Notes under the pieces: model-generated | The model's input: only the letters and a program-made list of their open reading frames with translations | Told to the model about the DNA's origin: nothing | Database searches by the model: none | Shown here: positions 55,520-64,000 of the stretch, in pieces | Position numbering within the stretch: the stretch's first letter is position 1 | How the letters are laid out: the number at the start of each line of letters is the position of its first letter | Source: Pseudomonas synxantha BG33R | Lineage (GTDB): Bacteria > Pseudomonadota > Gammaproteobacteria > Pseudomonadales > Pseudomonadaceae | Length of the DNA stretch: 64,000 nt | Direction: 5' to 3' | NCBI RefSeq assembly: GCF_000263715.2 | Contig: NZ_CM001514.1 | Coordinates: forward strand, 3,227,674-3,291,673 | Position numbers and translations under genes: made by a program

Positions 55520-57160
55520 ATGCGCGATTACGACTCAGCAGTGTCAACCTTCGACTATCTACAACTGGCTGCTCACGACTTGCACGGCGAGCCTGGAGCC
55601 TTGAACGCCTGCATAGAGTGCTGCGACCGGCACGCCGATGGCAATGCCGTGGCGTTGTATTGTGAAACGCGCGATGGCCGCGCCACGCAGCACACTTTCA
55701 GCGAACTGCAGGCGCACGCGGCGCGCTTCGGCAACTTTCTGCGAGCCCACGGCGTGCAGCCCGGAGATCGGGTCGCCGGCCTGATGCCACGTACGGTTGA
55801 ACTGGTGATCGCCATCCTGGGAACCTGGCGCATCGGTGCGGTCTACCAACCGCTCTTTACCGCGTTCGGCCCCAAGGCCATCGAACAGCGACTGGACTGT
55901 TCCAAGGCACGCTGGATCGTGACCGACGCCCACAACCGCCCCAAGCTGGACGAGCTCCTCGACTGCCCCCACGTCATCGTGACCGACGCCACCTCACAGC
56001 ACCCCAGCGACTACGCGTTTTGGGATGTGCTGGAGCATCAACAACCCGACTGCACACCTGAGCTGCTGGACGCCCGTGCGCCGTTCCTGCTGATGTGCAC
56101 CTCGGGCACCACAGGGCCGGCCAAGCCGCTGGAGGTGCCTTTGAGCGCCATCCTGGCCTTCAAACGTTATATGCGCGATTCAATCGACCTGCGCGAAGAC
56201 GACCGTTTCTGGAACCTCGCCGACCCCGGCTGGGCCTATGGCTTGTATTACGCAGTGACCGGGCCACTGGCGTGCGGCCAGGCCACGCTGTTCCATGACG
56301 GCCCTTTCACCGTGCAAAGCACCAGCCGTATTATCGCCAAGTACCGGATCAGCAACCTCGCCGGCTCGCCCACGGCCTTTCGCCTGCTGATTGATGCCGG
56401 GGCCGAGTTCGCCGACGCCGTGCGTGGCCAACTGCGTATCGTCAGCAGCGCCGGCGAACCGCTCAACCCGCAAGTCATCCGTTGGTTCGCCGAACAGCTC
56501 GGCGTGGTCATTCACGACCATTACGGCCAAACCGAAATCGGCATGGTGCTGTGCAATCACCATGGGTTACGCCATCGGGTCCACGAGGGTTCTGCCGGTT
56601 ATGCGGTGCCGGGGTACCGGATTGTCGTGCTGGATGATGCGCACCGGGAGTTGCCGACAGGCCAACCGGGCGTACTGGCGGTGGATCGCGAGCGCTCGCC
56701 CTTGTGCTGGTTCAATGGCTACCTTCACATGCCCACCAAGGCGTTTGTGGGCCGTTACTACTTGAGCGGCGATATCGTGGAGCTCAATGAGGACGGCAGT
56801 ATCAGCTTTGTCGGCCGTAACGACGATGTGATCACCACGTCCGGCTACCGCGTGGGGCCTTTCGATGTGGAGAGCGCGCTCATCGAACATCCGGCAGTCG
56901 TCGAAACCGCGGTGATCGGCAAGCCCGACCCACAACGCACTGAGCTGATCAAGGCGTTTGTCGTGCTCAACCGTGAGTACCTGCCCAGTGTCGAGTTGGC
57001 GGAAGTCTTGCGCCTGCATGTCCGACAGCGCCTGGCTGCGCATGCGTACCCACGGGAAATCGAGTTCGTGGAGCAACTGCCCAAGACCCCCAGTGGCAAG
57101 TTGCAGCGCTTCATTCTGCGCAACCAGGAAATTTCCAGGCAGCAGGCACTCGACACATGA
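55520..57160 (+). CDS. Acyl-CoA synthetase (AMP-binding family)
   Basis: 546 residues from ATG 55520; the preceding ribosome-binding site (CAGGTACG) is modest. Adenylation motifs: LLMCTSGTTGPAKPLEVP near 195, YGQTEIG near 340, LSGDIVELNEDGSISFVGRNDDVITTSGYRVGP near 420-450 (read in pieces), and the catalytic lysine in TPSGKLQRF near the end. It resembles acetyl/propionyl/butyryl-CoA synthetase-like enzymes. In the P. chlororaphis cluster such an enzyme converts the acid end product (for example butyrate or isobutyrate) to its CoA ester. It completes the aldoxime-to-acyl-CoA path. Confidence 0.92.
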   Translation: MRDYDSAVSTFDYLQLAAHDLHGEPGALNACIECCDRHADGNAVALYCETRDGRATQHTFSELQAHAARFGNFLRAHGVQPGDRVAGLMPRTVELVIAILGTWRIGAVYQPLFTAFGPKAIEQRLDCSKARWIVTDAHNRPKLDELLDCPHVIVTDATSQHPSDYAFWDVLEHQQPDCTPELLDARAPFLLMCTSGTTGPAKPLEVPLSAILAFKRYMRDSIDLREDDRFWNLADPGWAYGLYYAVTGPLACGQATLFHDGPFTVQSTSRIIAKYRISNLAGSPTAFRLLIDAGAEFADAVRGQLRIVSSAGEPLNPQVIRWFAEQLGVVIHDHYGQTEIGMVLCNHHGLRHRVHEGSAGYAVPGYRIVVLDDAHRELPTGQPGVLAVDRERSPLCWFNGYLHMPTKAFVGRYYLSGDIVELNEDGSISFVGRNDDVITTSGYRVGPFDVESALIEHPAVVETAVIGKPDPQRTELIKAFVVLNREYLPSVELAEVLRLHVRQRLAAHAYPREIEFVEQLPKTPSGKLQRFILRNQEISRQQALDT

Positions 57161-57747
57161 CTCACGGGCGTATGGCTCCCCCGCTCAGCCGCTCGGAGTT
57201 CCAGCGCAGAGCCCTGGAGCTGTTCAAGGAGCGTAGTTTCAGCCAGGTCAGCATGCGCGAATTGGCAGCGCATGTTGGCATCAGCCCGGGTGCGATTTAT
57301 CACCATGTAGAGAGCAAGGAAGCCATGTTGTATGAGTGGCTGATAGAGCTGTATCAGGCCCTGTTGTCGCATGTCGACCGGATAAACACCCGAAGATTGA
57401 CGCCCGCGCAACGCCTGGCAAAGCTGATCGAAGGCCATCTTAAACTGCATGAACAGATGACCGGGCACTTCAAATTAGCGGTCATGGATGCCAATTGCCT
57501 CGGCGCCCCGATGCAAGCGAGCGTTGAGCGATTGAGGCTAGCCTATGAGTCGCGACTCATGAAGGTGGTAGGCCAGCAGGGCCATCAGCCCGGCGGGCCG
57601 TTGCGTGAGGGGGCGCTCACTGCGATTTTGCCCGTACTGAACAGCCTGCCCACATGGCTGAGCCCGACGATTGATAACTGTCAGCGTCGGTTTATTACAA
57701 AGACCATCGCCGATGCAGTCATAAAGGCCATTAATTCCCTACCTTGA
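57157..57747 (+). CDS. TetR-family transcriptional regulator
   Basis: 196 residues, starting in an ATGA overlap with the acyl-CoA synthetase gene. The N-terminal helix-turn-helix is typical (RRALELFKERSFSQVSMRELAAHV, GISPGAIYHHVESKEAMLYEW). The C-terminal domain (KLIEGHLKLHEQMTGHFKLAVMDANCL) is the ligand-binding dimer part. Co-translation with the synthetase suggests it senses an acyl-CoA or acid and feeds back on the operon or on fatty-acid genes; this is inference. Confidence 0.9.
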   Translation: MTHGRMAPPLSRSEFQRRALELFKERSFSQVSMRELAAHVGISPGAIYHHVESKEAMLYEWLIELYQALLSHVDRINTRRLTPAQRLAKLIEGHLKLHEQMTGHFKLAVMDANCLGAPMQASVERLRLAYESRLMKVVGQQGHQPGGPLREGALTAILPVLNSLPTWLSPTIDNCQRRFITKTIADAVIKAINSLP

Positions 57748-57878
57748 GTACCCCTGCCCAGCTTTGAATTTCAAAACTGACTCAAGGCCTTTTGTTCGCC
57801 TCCACTTCCAACCTGATACCCCTGTAGAGAAGATGAGTGAGAATACCCTTGCTCCGAAATGGCAATGTCGTCTAACGG

Positions 57879-58832
57879 TCAGCCGGGCCATCCGGGCCTG
57901 GGGGGCGTGGTTAAATAGTCATTCATGCGGTGGATTAGAGGATCGGTCAGCTGTTTCATCGAAGGGATGGAAATGATGACAGGGTGACTTCGCGGATCCT
58001 CGAAGTCTTCAATCTGTTTTTTCACTTCGTTTTCAATACTCTTATCAGCCAATTCCTTGGCTATGGCAATGAAACCGTTATCTAACGGATGGGCACGTTC
58101 CCCCGCTCGTATGCCGGGATAGTTGACGGCAGGCTGAAAGTCACTAAGAAACGCTATCAGTCTGACCGAGGAGTAAATCCACGGGCGGGCATCAGAAACG
58201 AGCGTTCCATATAGATTCATCAGAATGATACCGCTCAACAGTGCGCCCACCGAATGCCCCTGTACATCGATAAAGCTGAGCCTGGCTGGCGCTACTTTGC
58301 TCCATGCATTGCGCAGATACGGCTGCAGATTAAAAATATTCAACAGATTTGCAATAATAGACAGAGGAAATAAAAGCAATGCGCTTAGCCCGACGCTGAT
58401 TAAAAGTAGGCCGCCAAGCAGCGCAAATATAAAGGCCCCCAAGAGCATCCATGCAGGTATATAAAAGACAAGCACTAGAAAGCCAACCGTAATATCAAAT
58501 GATTGCGGTGGCACGCCCAAGGCTTCAGCCACAATCAATCTTGAAATGACTGTTGACATTAGCAATACCAACAGGTGCAGCAGGATAATAGGGGTTTTAC
58601 CAAACGGCTTATCCCACACAGAGATAAACCAGCGATAGATGCGCAAACATACGAACATAAAACCAACAAAAAACCCTAGAGAAGCAATCAAAATGGCATT
58701 ATTTAATATCGCAACACCCACTACCGCTGACAAAAGTATTCCAAGCACTGCAACCACGAAAGAAATACTATAGAAACGCCCTGACCAGCTCATGGCTTTA
58801 AATTTAGCTTTCAGCATACCAAGCTCTAACAT
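57879..58832 (-). CDS. Unknown multi-spanning membrane protein
   Basis: 317 residues. About six hydrophobic segments lie within 20-210: two at the N-terminus (FYSISFVVAVLGILLSAVVG, ILIASLGFFVGFMFVCL), one near 85, a long hydrophobic stretch near 125-180 and one near 200. A soluble C-terminal tail of about 90 residues (KELADKSIENEVKKQIEDFED) follows. VQGHSVGALLSG resembles the serine hydrolase elbow GHSxG, with LSFIDVQ before it, so a membrane-associated alpha/beta hydrolase-type element cannot be excluded. No family recognised. Base composition is more AT-rich than in neighbouring clusters, suggesting recent acquisition. Confidence 0.65.
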   Translation of the reverse strand: MLELGMLKAKFKAMSWSGRFYSISFVVAVLGILLSAVVGVAILNNAILIASLGFFVGFMFVCLRIYRWFISVWDKPFGKTPIILLHLLVLLMSTVISRLIVAEALGVPPQSFDITVGFLVLVFYIPAWMLLGAFIFALLGGLLLISVGLSALLLFPLSIIANLLNIFNLQPYLRNAWSKVAPARLSFIDVQGHSVGALLSGIILMNLYGTLVSDARPWIYSSVRLIAFLSDFQPAVNYPGIRAGERAHPLDNGFIAIAKELADKSIENEVKKQIEDFEDPRSHPVIISIPSMKQLTDPLIHRMNDYLTTPPRPGWPG

Positions 58833-59140
58833 CGTGCTTCTCCTCCCTTTAATATTAGTCCATTGGGGCTTCGCATATGGTCAATCGCTTTAAGCGCTAT
58901 TATCCATCCTGAGGCGACCTGTAGCCCCTTGCCAAGCGTGTTAGAACAGTATTTTAGATTGCTCGCACACCTCGTTAATCTGCGGAAAAATTGCGAGTCT
59001 AGACAGATTTTCTTAGTATTCCTTGGCCTCTGGCTACAGCAGCTCGGAGCAGTCCCATCCGCGCATGCTCGCCCTACTCCGACTCACCGCCCCCCAGTAA
59101 ATGAGCAACCTTGAGGCGCGGCTTCCGTGCTCATATCCAA

Positions 59141-60157
59141 CTAGGGCAGTCGATTCATATCAGCATCAAACCAGTGGCTGGCAGAGACATCATGCCCGCC
59201 TCTTAAGCGATATATTCCGGTTACGCAGACGATGGTTTTTCCATCGGTCACACGAATTTCATCTATTTGTTCTAGGTTTGGATGTTCGCTGAGTTCCCGA
59301 CACTTTTTCTCAAGAACATCGAATTTATGACCAAGAACAGCACGCAACTCATCCTCGCATGAACGGATTAATTGGGGGTCGAATTTACCGGCTCCGGTTC
59401 TTTCGCACTCACTCCACGGCGCACTTTCCTGGATGCACTTAAACTCAACCTCGAGGCCCTGCACAGAGCCTTGGTAAATTTCCACTGGGCGATTCTTCAT
59501 CTTATGAAGAATCCGAGCCTTCGTTTTTTGTGTAATGCGTGGCCCTAGGTAAATTCGTTTCAGTGCAGGATCGGTATAAAGCTTTCGCCCCTCTTTTCCA
59601 GCAAGGTACCGCCACTCTTTTTCATGCTGCCACTCCTGTCTCTTTTGCATTAATCGTTTGGTGATCAAATCCATTGTTTCAGAAATGGCAATAAGTTCAA
59701 ATGTCAGCTGAGGAGGAGCGATTGAGTCATATACGACAGGCAGCAGTGGGGTTTCTTGCAGGTCTCCGAGGGCTAATTCCTGTGTGTCAAACTCCAGACA
59801 AAGGCCCGAAAAGTTGCTTGCATAGTACGCCCACAGGGGGTAATCCAAATGGGTGCTTGACATGGATATTAAGCTTGATTTTTTTGCGGTCGCAGCCGTG
59901 CCGCTGAGCGTTTTCTTTGAAAACTCTAAAAAATCTTTTGGCATCAAGAAAGCGAATCGATCTTCGGCAGGGTACTCGATCATCGCCTCCATTGGATCAT
60001 TCATTTGATCAAAGCGGGGAGCATACAAATAGCTGCTGAAGATAGCGTCCAGCTCTCTTTTGACTAGGTCTGAACCCAGTGGGCGATATCGATAGAGTGT
60101 TGTTGGGCGGGTTGATTTATTTACTGAAACCACGGAGGGGCACCCTCTATAGAACAT
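59141..60157 (-). CDS. DUF2971 protein
   Basis: 338 residues. The DUF2971 pattern is clear: LYRYRPLGSDLVKRELDAIFSSYLY and FDQMNDPMEA near 20-60, SMSSTHLDYPLWAYYASNFSGLCLEFD near 95-125, and QEWQHEKEWRYLAGKEGRKLY near 175-195. Function of the family is unknown; it is scattered across bacteria, often in accessory regions. The ATG start at 60157 is weak; a GTG ten codons in, after GAGGGTGCCCCTCC, is an alternative. The surrounding sequence is AT-rich for this genome. The 308-base gap to its right-hand neighbour (58833-59140) holds no gene I can support. Confidence 0.78.
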   Translation of the reverse strand: MFYRGCPSVVSVNKSTRPTTLYRYRPLGSDLVKRELDAIFSSYLYAPRFDQMNDPMEAMIEYPAEDRFAFLMPKDFLEFSKKTLSGTAATAKKSSLISMSSTHLDYPLWAYYASNFSGLCLEFDTQELALGDLQETPLLPVVYDSIAPPQLTFELIAISETMDLITKRLMQKRQEWQHEKEWRYLAGKEGRKLYTDPALKRIYLGPRITQKTKARILHKMKNRPVEIYQGSVQGLEVEFKCIQESAPWSECERTGAGKFDPQLIRSCEDELRAVLGHKFDVLEKKCRELSEHPNLEQIDEIRVTDGKTIVCVTGIYRLRGGHDVSASHWFDADMNRLP

Positions 60158-60345
60158 TCTGAATTTACACTACGGTAACGTTTCAACGACCTAATCGGAA
60201 CTTCAAGCGCATAGGCGTTGATGCAGTGATGTCCATGCAAAGTGAAAGCGAGGAAAAGGTTTGCGCTGTGAGGCAACCGTTGGCTTGATATGCACTCACT
60301 GTGCAACGAAAAGATGGCGGGCCTTGCTCGGGCTCGCCCGTTCTT

Positions 60346-60522
60346 TTACTTGTTCAAATAGTCTCGTACGTGGTGCGACCACGTGCCGACCGCCGCAACC
60401 GCGTTCTTGAGCTGCGTTTCTGTGCATTTGAACGAAGCACACCAGTTTCTGATCTCGTCAGGATCATTGACGTCGATCCGCTTGGCGTCCGCAGGGTGGG
60501 TGATGTGTTTGTTATCCGACAT
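60346..60522 (-). CDS. Small DUF3606 protein
   Basis: 58 residues, MSDNKHITHPADAKRIDVND then IRNWCASFKCTETQLKNAV and GTWSHHVRDYLNK. The pattern of an Asp/Asn-rich N-terminus, RIDxxxxxEIRxWxxxF and LxxAVxxVGxxxxxVxxYL matches DUF3606, short helical proteins of unknown function found in proteobacteria. The start has AAGGATAGTC upstream. A possible terminator stem (CGGGC/GCCCG) follows the stop. Single gene. Confidence 0.8.
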   Translation of the reverse strand: MSDNKHITHPADAKRIDVNDPDEIRNWCASFKCTETQLKNAVAAVGTWSHHVRDYLNK

Positions 60523-60736
60523 GATGACTATCCTTGATCATTGATGGCGAATTGCCATTTTCTTATGATCGGGTCGTGACGATAGATTTTCAAGGCCGAC
60601 CTGAGCGATTTTAGGTTCATTGCTTGCTTGAGATCCTAAAAGCGCAGGTCACCGCGCGTCGCGCTTGAATCCAGCCCTGCGCAGGCCTACCCTGCACGCG
60701 TCAAACAATCACCCAACACGTCAAGGAAGACTTCAA

Positions 60737-61465
60737 ATGTGGGATGGCAGCGTTACCTTTGGCGACTCGTGGGCCGGCTACATTGGCCGTGCGGATCAAA
60801 ACACTGCTCACTCCCATGTCGCTATCCAACTGTGCATCGGCGTAGGTCAACCCGCCACCCTTGAGCTGCCCGGAAGGGTGCTCCGTGCGGCAGGTGTGAT
60901 CATCGGCCCCAACGTCGAACACCGTGCCGTGGCGGAGAGTCATCCGGTAGCGTTCTTATATGTCAGCCCGGACACGGCGTTGGGCCGTGCACTCAATGCG
61001 TTGCTCCAGGACGATGGGATCGCCCTGGCCAGTGATGAACTGCTGGCGTGCTTTCGTCGTAGCACATCCCTGTCGCACTTTGTCGACGCCCTCTCGCGTT
61101 TGCTGGCAATTACCCCGCCGATCGACCATAGGCTCCACAAAGCCCTGAATATTTTGCGCCTGGACCGCGACGGACCAGGTTGCGTCAGTCGCGCTGCCCA
61201 GGCGGTGGGGTTGTCCAGCCCCCGGTTGCGCTGCGTCGCCACCCACCAGATGGGGGTTTCCCTCTCCCAGTGGATCATCTGGAACAAATTGGAACGGGCC
61301 TCCAAATCCCTGGCCGGCGGTTCGACGTTATCGGACGCCGCCGCCGACGGCGGTTTCTCCGACCAGGCGCATCTGGCTCGCATGATGCGCCGCATGATTG
61401 GCATGACGCCGCGCACCGCCGCTGAGGTTTTGCGTAAGACAAGCGTTTCGTTCAAGACGCACTGA
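60737..61465 (+). CDS. AraC-family transcriptional regulator
   Basis: 242 residues from the ATG seven bases after AAGGAAG. The N-terminal part is a cupin-like sensor (GYIGRADQNTAHSHVAIQLCIGV, GVIIGPNVEHRAVAESHPVAFLY). The C-terminal part has an AraC-type pair of helix-turn-helices (SRAAQAVGLSSPRLRCVATHQMG; LSDAAADGGFSDQAHLARMMRRMIGMTP). It lies upstream of and co-directional with the SDR-aminotransferase pair (183-base gap), and is a candidate regulator of it. Confidence 0.87.
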   Translation: MWDGSVTFGDSWAGYIGRADQNTAHSHVAIQLCIGVGQPATLELPGRVLRAAGVIIGPNVEHRAVAESHPVAFLYVSPDTALGRALNALLQDDGIALASDELLACFRRSTSLSHFVDALSRLLAITPPIDHRLHKALNILRLDRDGPGCVSRAAQAVGLSSPRLRCVATHQMGVSLSQWIIWNKLERASKSLAGGSTLSDAAADGGFSDQAHLARMMRRMIGMTPRTAAEVLRKTSVSFKTH

Positions 61466-61647
61466 TATCAAAACGCCAATATCGATCGCATCTTATTCGC
61501 GACAACGTTAAGCGCTGATCACCTCCTCCCAGAGCACCTCAGCGCCACCGAAAGTGAATAGAAGAGTGTTCGCCCGGGGCACCTGTGCCTGCAATTCGGC
61601 GAAACGCACCATGAATTCTTTCGATGAGTCCGCAGGAAGCGCCCTAC

Positions 61648-62712
61648 ATGTCAGCACAGCAAAAACTAACCGTCCTTCTCACTGGAGGCTCAGGGGTGCT
61701 CGGTGAGTCACTGATCGACTGCCTGGCAGAGGACTTTCACCTGGTCTGCCTAGCGCGCAAAAGCCGTATCCGCGATCCCCGAGTGGAAGTGCTCAAGGGT
61801 GATATTTGCAGCGCTGACCTGGGCTTGGCCAGCGACGTTTATGCGGCGCTGGTTGAGCGTGTCGACTGGGTGATCCACGCCGCGGCGGTGACGCGCCTGG
61901 ACGGTGATATCGATCAGATCTTCTCGGTGAACTACCTCGGCACCGAAAACGTCGTGGCCTTCGTGCAGCAAGCCAAGGTGCCGCTGTATCACATCAGCAC
62001 CGCCTTTACCCACCCTTGCGACTATTACGAAGGCGTGCAAGCGGAAACGCCATACGAAGTTGCCAAGCGCCAGGCAGAAACCCTGGTGCGCTCGGCTGGC
62101 ATCGATGTGTCGATCTTTCGTCCGTCCATCATTATCGGTGACGCCAGCACCGGGCATATGCCCAACTTTCAGGGTTTCCATATGACCATGGGGCTGATGA
62201 TGTCTGGCGTACTGCCCATCGTACCCTGCCCGCCTGCTGGCTATGTCGACCTGATCGCCCGTGACGTCGCGGCCCGAGCGATTGCCAACGCGCTGCACCA
62301 GCGTTTGATCGGCGACGACTACTTTCTCACCAGCGGCCCACAGGCTCTGGATCTGACGGGGCTGCTGGACCTGATGTGCCAATCCATGGAAGCCCAGAGG
62401 CAACCCTTCACACGGCCACGCTGCATGGCGCCGGATATTTACGAACGGTTGATCCGCCCGGTATTTCTGCCGGCGCTGAGCGGCAATATCCAGGCTGCCC
62501 TGACCCGTGCCACCCAGTTGTGCCGCTATGCCTGCCTGCGCACGCCACTGCCCACTTCATTGCCGCAGTTACTCGGTGAGCCGGCGTTCAGCCAGCGTGA
62601 TGTTGGCCGCGAGTTGCTGCTGTCGCTCAACCACCTGGCACCCAAGCTGGGGGCACTGACGCGCATGCTCAAGCAGCCGGTGACACCGAACACAGAAGTG
62701 AGCGTGGCATGA
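61648..62712 (+). CDS. Thioester-reductase-like SDR oxidoreductase
   Basis: 354 residues from the ATG after CAGGAAGCGCCCTAC; an upstream ATG at 61624 adds eight residues. Extended-SDR fold: nucleotide loop LTGGSGVLGESL near 12, VIHAAAVTRLD near 80, HISTAFTHP for the catalytic Ser/Thr and YEVAK for the catalytic Tyr-Lys near 135. The wording follows the NAD_binding_4 (thioester reductase/fatty acyl reductase) branch rather than sugar epimerases. It could reduce a carrier-bound acyl chain to an aldehyde. It overlaps the aminotransferase gene by ATGA, suggesting aldehyde formation followed by amination; that coupling is inference. Confidence 0.8.
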   Translation: MSAQQKLTVLLTGGSGVLGESLIDCLAEDFHLVCLARKSRIRDPRVEVLKGDICSADLGLASDVYAALVERVDWVIHAAAVTRLDGDIDQIFSVNYLGTENVVAFVQQAKVPLYHISTAFTHPCDYYEGVQAETPYEVAKRQAETLVRSAGIDVSIFRPSIIIGDASTGHMPNFQGFHMTMGLMMSGVLPIVPCPPAGYVDLIARDVAARAIANALHQRLIGDDYFLTSGPQALDLTGLLDLMCQSMEAQRQPFTRPRCMAPDIYERLIRPVFLPALSGNIQAALTRATQLCRYACLRTPLPTSLPQLLGEPAFSQRDVGRELLLSLNHLAPKLGALTRMLKQPVTPNTEVSVA

Positions 62713-63968
62713 ACCCGACAGTCATCGACCCCACCCTCGACGCCGCACAGGTCGACCAATACCTGCGCCAACACGTCAACTCGGGCTACGCACGCCTCGC
62801 TTCGCTGATGAACCTGCCGATCGAGCAATCCAGCCGTGGCGTCTACATCTACGACGAGCAAGGCCGTCAATACCTGGATGCAGGCGGCTATGGCGTGTTT
62901 TTCCTCGGCCATGGCCACCCGGTCGTCGTGGAAGCGGTTACCCGGCAACTGCAGCAAAACGCTTTGGCGAGCAAGTTGTTGCTCAACCCGCAACAGGCCT
63001 TTGCTGCCCACGCTCTGGCGGCACTGTGCCCGGGTGACCTGGACTATGTGTTCTTTTGCAATTCAGGCGCCGAGGCCACCGAAGCCGGCTTGAAACTTGC
63101 GCGCCTCAACGGTTGCCGCCGTACGCTGTCGACCTTCGGGGGGTTCCACGGCAAGACCCTCGGTGCCCTCGCCGTCACCGGCCGCGAGAGCTACCGAGAA
63201 CCCTTCAGTGGGTTGCTCAGCGACAGCGAATTCGTGCCGTTTGGCGACAGCGTCGCACTTGAGCAGCAACTACGCGCATCGCCGGACAAGGCCTGCGTGA
63301 TCCTAGAACCGATCCAGGCCGAAGCCGGGGTAATTCTGCCGCCATCGGGTTACCTCAGGCGTGTGCGCGAGCTGTGCAATCAGTATGGCGCCGTGCTGAT
63401 TATCGACGAGATCCAATCTGGCCTGGGCCGCACCGGCTATTGGTGGGGCTGTGACCAGGAACAGGTGGTGCCCGACATCATGCTGGTAGGTAAAAGCCTG
63501 TCCGGCGGTTGCGTACCGGTGAGCGCCATGGTCGCCAGCGCCACGATCTATGCGCCGTTCAATCGCAACCCTACGGTCCACACCTCGACCTTCGGCGCCA
63601 ACCCGCTGGCCATGGCGGCCGTGCAGGCCACGCTGCAAGTGATGGTGCAAGAAGACCTGGTCGCGCGTGCCCGGCTACTGGGCCAGGACCTGCACGCCCG
63701 CTTCAGCGCGCTGTTGCAACAAAGAGGTTGGGCCGAACGTGTGCAGCTGCGCAGTGCAGGTTTGCTGTTGGGCTTTGAGTTCGCCGAGGCCTCAATCGCC
63801 GCCAATATGGTCATGGCCCTGATCGAGCAACGCATCATTGTGTGCCACTCGCTCAATGATCATCGCGTGATAAGGCTCACGCCGTCGCCATTGCTGACGG
63901 CCCAGGATTGCAACTGGTTGATCGACGGCTTCGCCCAGGCGCTGACCACTTCCATGCCATCCCTTTAA
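62709..63968 (+). CDS. Class-III PLP-dependent aminotransferase
   Basis: 419 residues. Class-III motifs: YLDAGGYGVFFLGHGHPVVVEAV near 55, FFCNSGAEATEAGLKLARL near 120, FGGFHGKTLGALAVTG near 143, LIIDEIQSGLGRTG near 235 and the PLP lysine in DIMLVGKSLSGG near 263. The N-terminus and GGxHGKT-type wording resemble ornithine/putrescine or aldehyde-amine aminotransferases. It is translationally coupled to the SDR gene, so amination of an aldehyde intermediate is a reasonable proposal; the substrate is not known. Confidence 0.88.
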   Translation: MNPTVIDPTLDAAQVDQYLRQHVNSGYARLASLMNLPIEQSSRGVYIYDEQGRQYLDAGGYGVFFLGHGHPVVVEAVTRQLQQNALASKLLLNPQQAFAAHALAALCPGDLDYVFFCNSGAEATEAGLKLARLNGCRRTLSTFGGFHGKTLGALAVTGRESYREPFSGLLSDSEFVPFGDSVALEQQLRASPDKACVILEPIQAEAGVILPPSGYLRRVRELCNQYGAVLIIDEIQSGLGRTGYWWGCDQEQVVPDIMLVGKSLSGGCVPVSAMVASATIYAPFNRNPTVHTSTFGANPLAMAAVQATLQVMVQEDLVARARLLGQDLHARFSALLQQRGWAERVQLRSAGLLLGFEFAEASIAANMVMALIEQRIIVCHSLNDHRVIRLTPSPLLTAQDCNWLIDGFAQALTTSMPSL

Positions 63969-63983
63969 ATGGAGTTTTCCCCC

Positions 63984-64000
63984 ATGCAAGAAGTCAACGT
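63984..64000 (+). CDS. Start of a further gene, cut by the window edge
   Basis: ATG at 63984 begins MQEVN, preceded by TGGAG at nine bases and 15 bases after the aminotransferase stop. The spacing indicates it belongs to the same operon. Nothing can be said of its product. Confidence 0.5.

Noticed and set aside
58863..59114. 83-codon plus-strand frame in the AT-rich block
   Set aside because: There is no ribosome-binding site, the composition is mixed, and the reading ends in low-complexity Pro/Thr/His residues.

Overview
This is a chromosomal window from a Pseudomonas of the fluorescens group. The evidence is the serralysin/type I secretion/autotransporter/lipase locus (aprA-aprI-aprDEF, two subtilisin autotransporters, lipA), the high-GC codon use, REP/REPIN-type palindromes, a DUF1652 protein and an aldoxime-nitrile cluster that closely resembles the one known from P. 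chlororaphis. No tRNA, rRNA, CRISPR array, transposase or integrase was seen.

Layout. 0-9.5 kb: a truncated AruH-like aminotransferase; a 1869-residue protein with eleven tandem modules and a C-terminal SET methyltransferase-like domain; a divergent CPA1 cation/proton antiporter; three small or hypothetical genes. 9.5-16.6 kb: a REPIN and a sigma-54-like promoter ahead of an ATP-grasp/alpha-E pair; then an overlapping gene pair on the other strand, a FAN1-type VRR-NUC nuclease followed by an XPD/Rad3-type helicase with a Cas4-like N-terminus; then a small lipoprotein. 16.6-31 kb: the exoprotein locus, all on the minus strand: metalloprotease AprA, its inhibitor AprI, transporter AprD-AprE-AprF (coupled by ATGA overlaps), two autotransporter proteases and the family I.3 lipase. 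Hairpins sit at most gene junctions, and the aprA ribosome-binding site matches the RsmA/RsmE consensus. 31-35 kb: a P1 (DmpA-like) peptidase and an APC permease, divergent from a LuxR regulator, then a small orphan protein resembling the C-terminal RTX part of a serralysin. 35-48 kb: housekeeping and regulatory genes (DUF1652, UvrD-like helicase, pirin, phosphoglucomutase, MocR-type regulator with an unrecognised partner, zinc-type quinone oxidoreductase, LysR).

48-57.7 kb: an apparently complete aldoxime-nitrile route. An AraC regulator faces away from oxdA (aldoxime dehydratase), followed by an outer-membrane channel-like protein, amidase, Fe-type nitrile hydratase alpha and beta, a CobW/P47K activator, an acyl-CoA synthetase and a TetR regulator. 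The inferred path is aldoxime -> nitrile -> amide -> acid -> acyl-CoA. 57.8-60.5 kb: a more AT-rich block with an unknown membrane protein, a DUF2971 protein and a small DUF3606 protein. 60.7-64 kb: an AraC regulator, then a thioester-reductase-like SDR overlapping a class-III aminotransferase, with a further gene starting at the window edge. This may be the start of a small biosynthetic operon.

Two intergenic stretches 13 kb apart (near 35.4 and 48.5 kb) are copies of one non-coding repeat whose central hairpin shows a compensatory base change.
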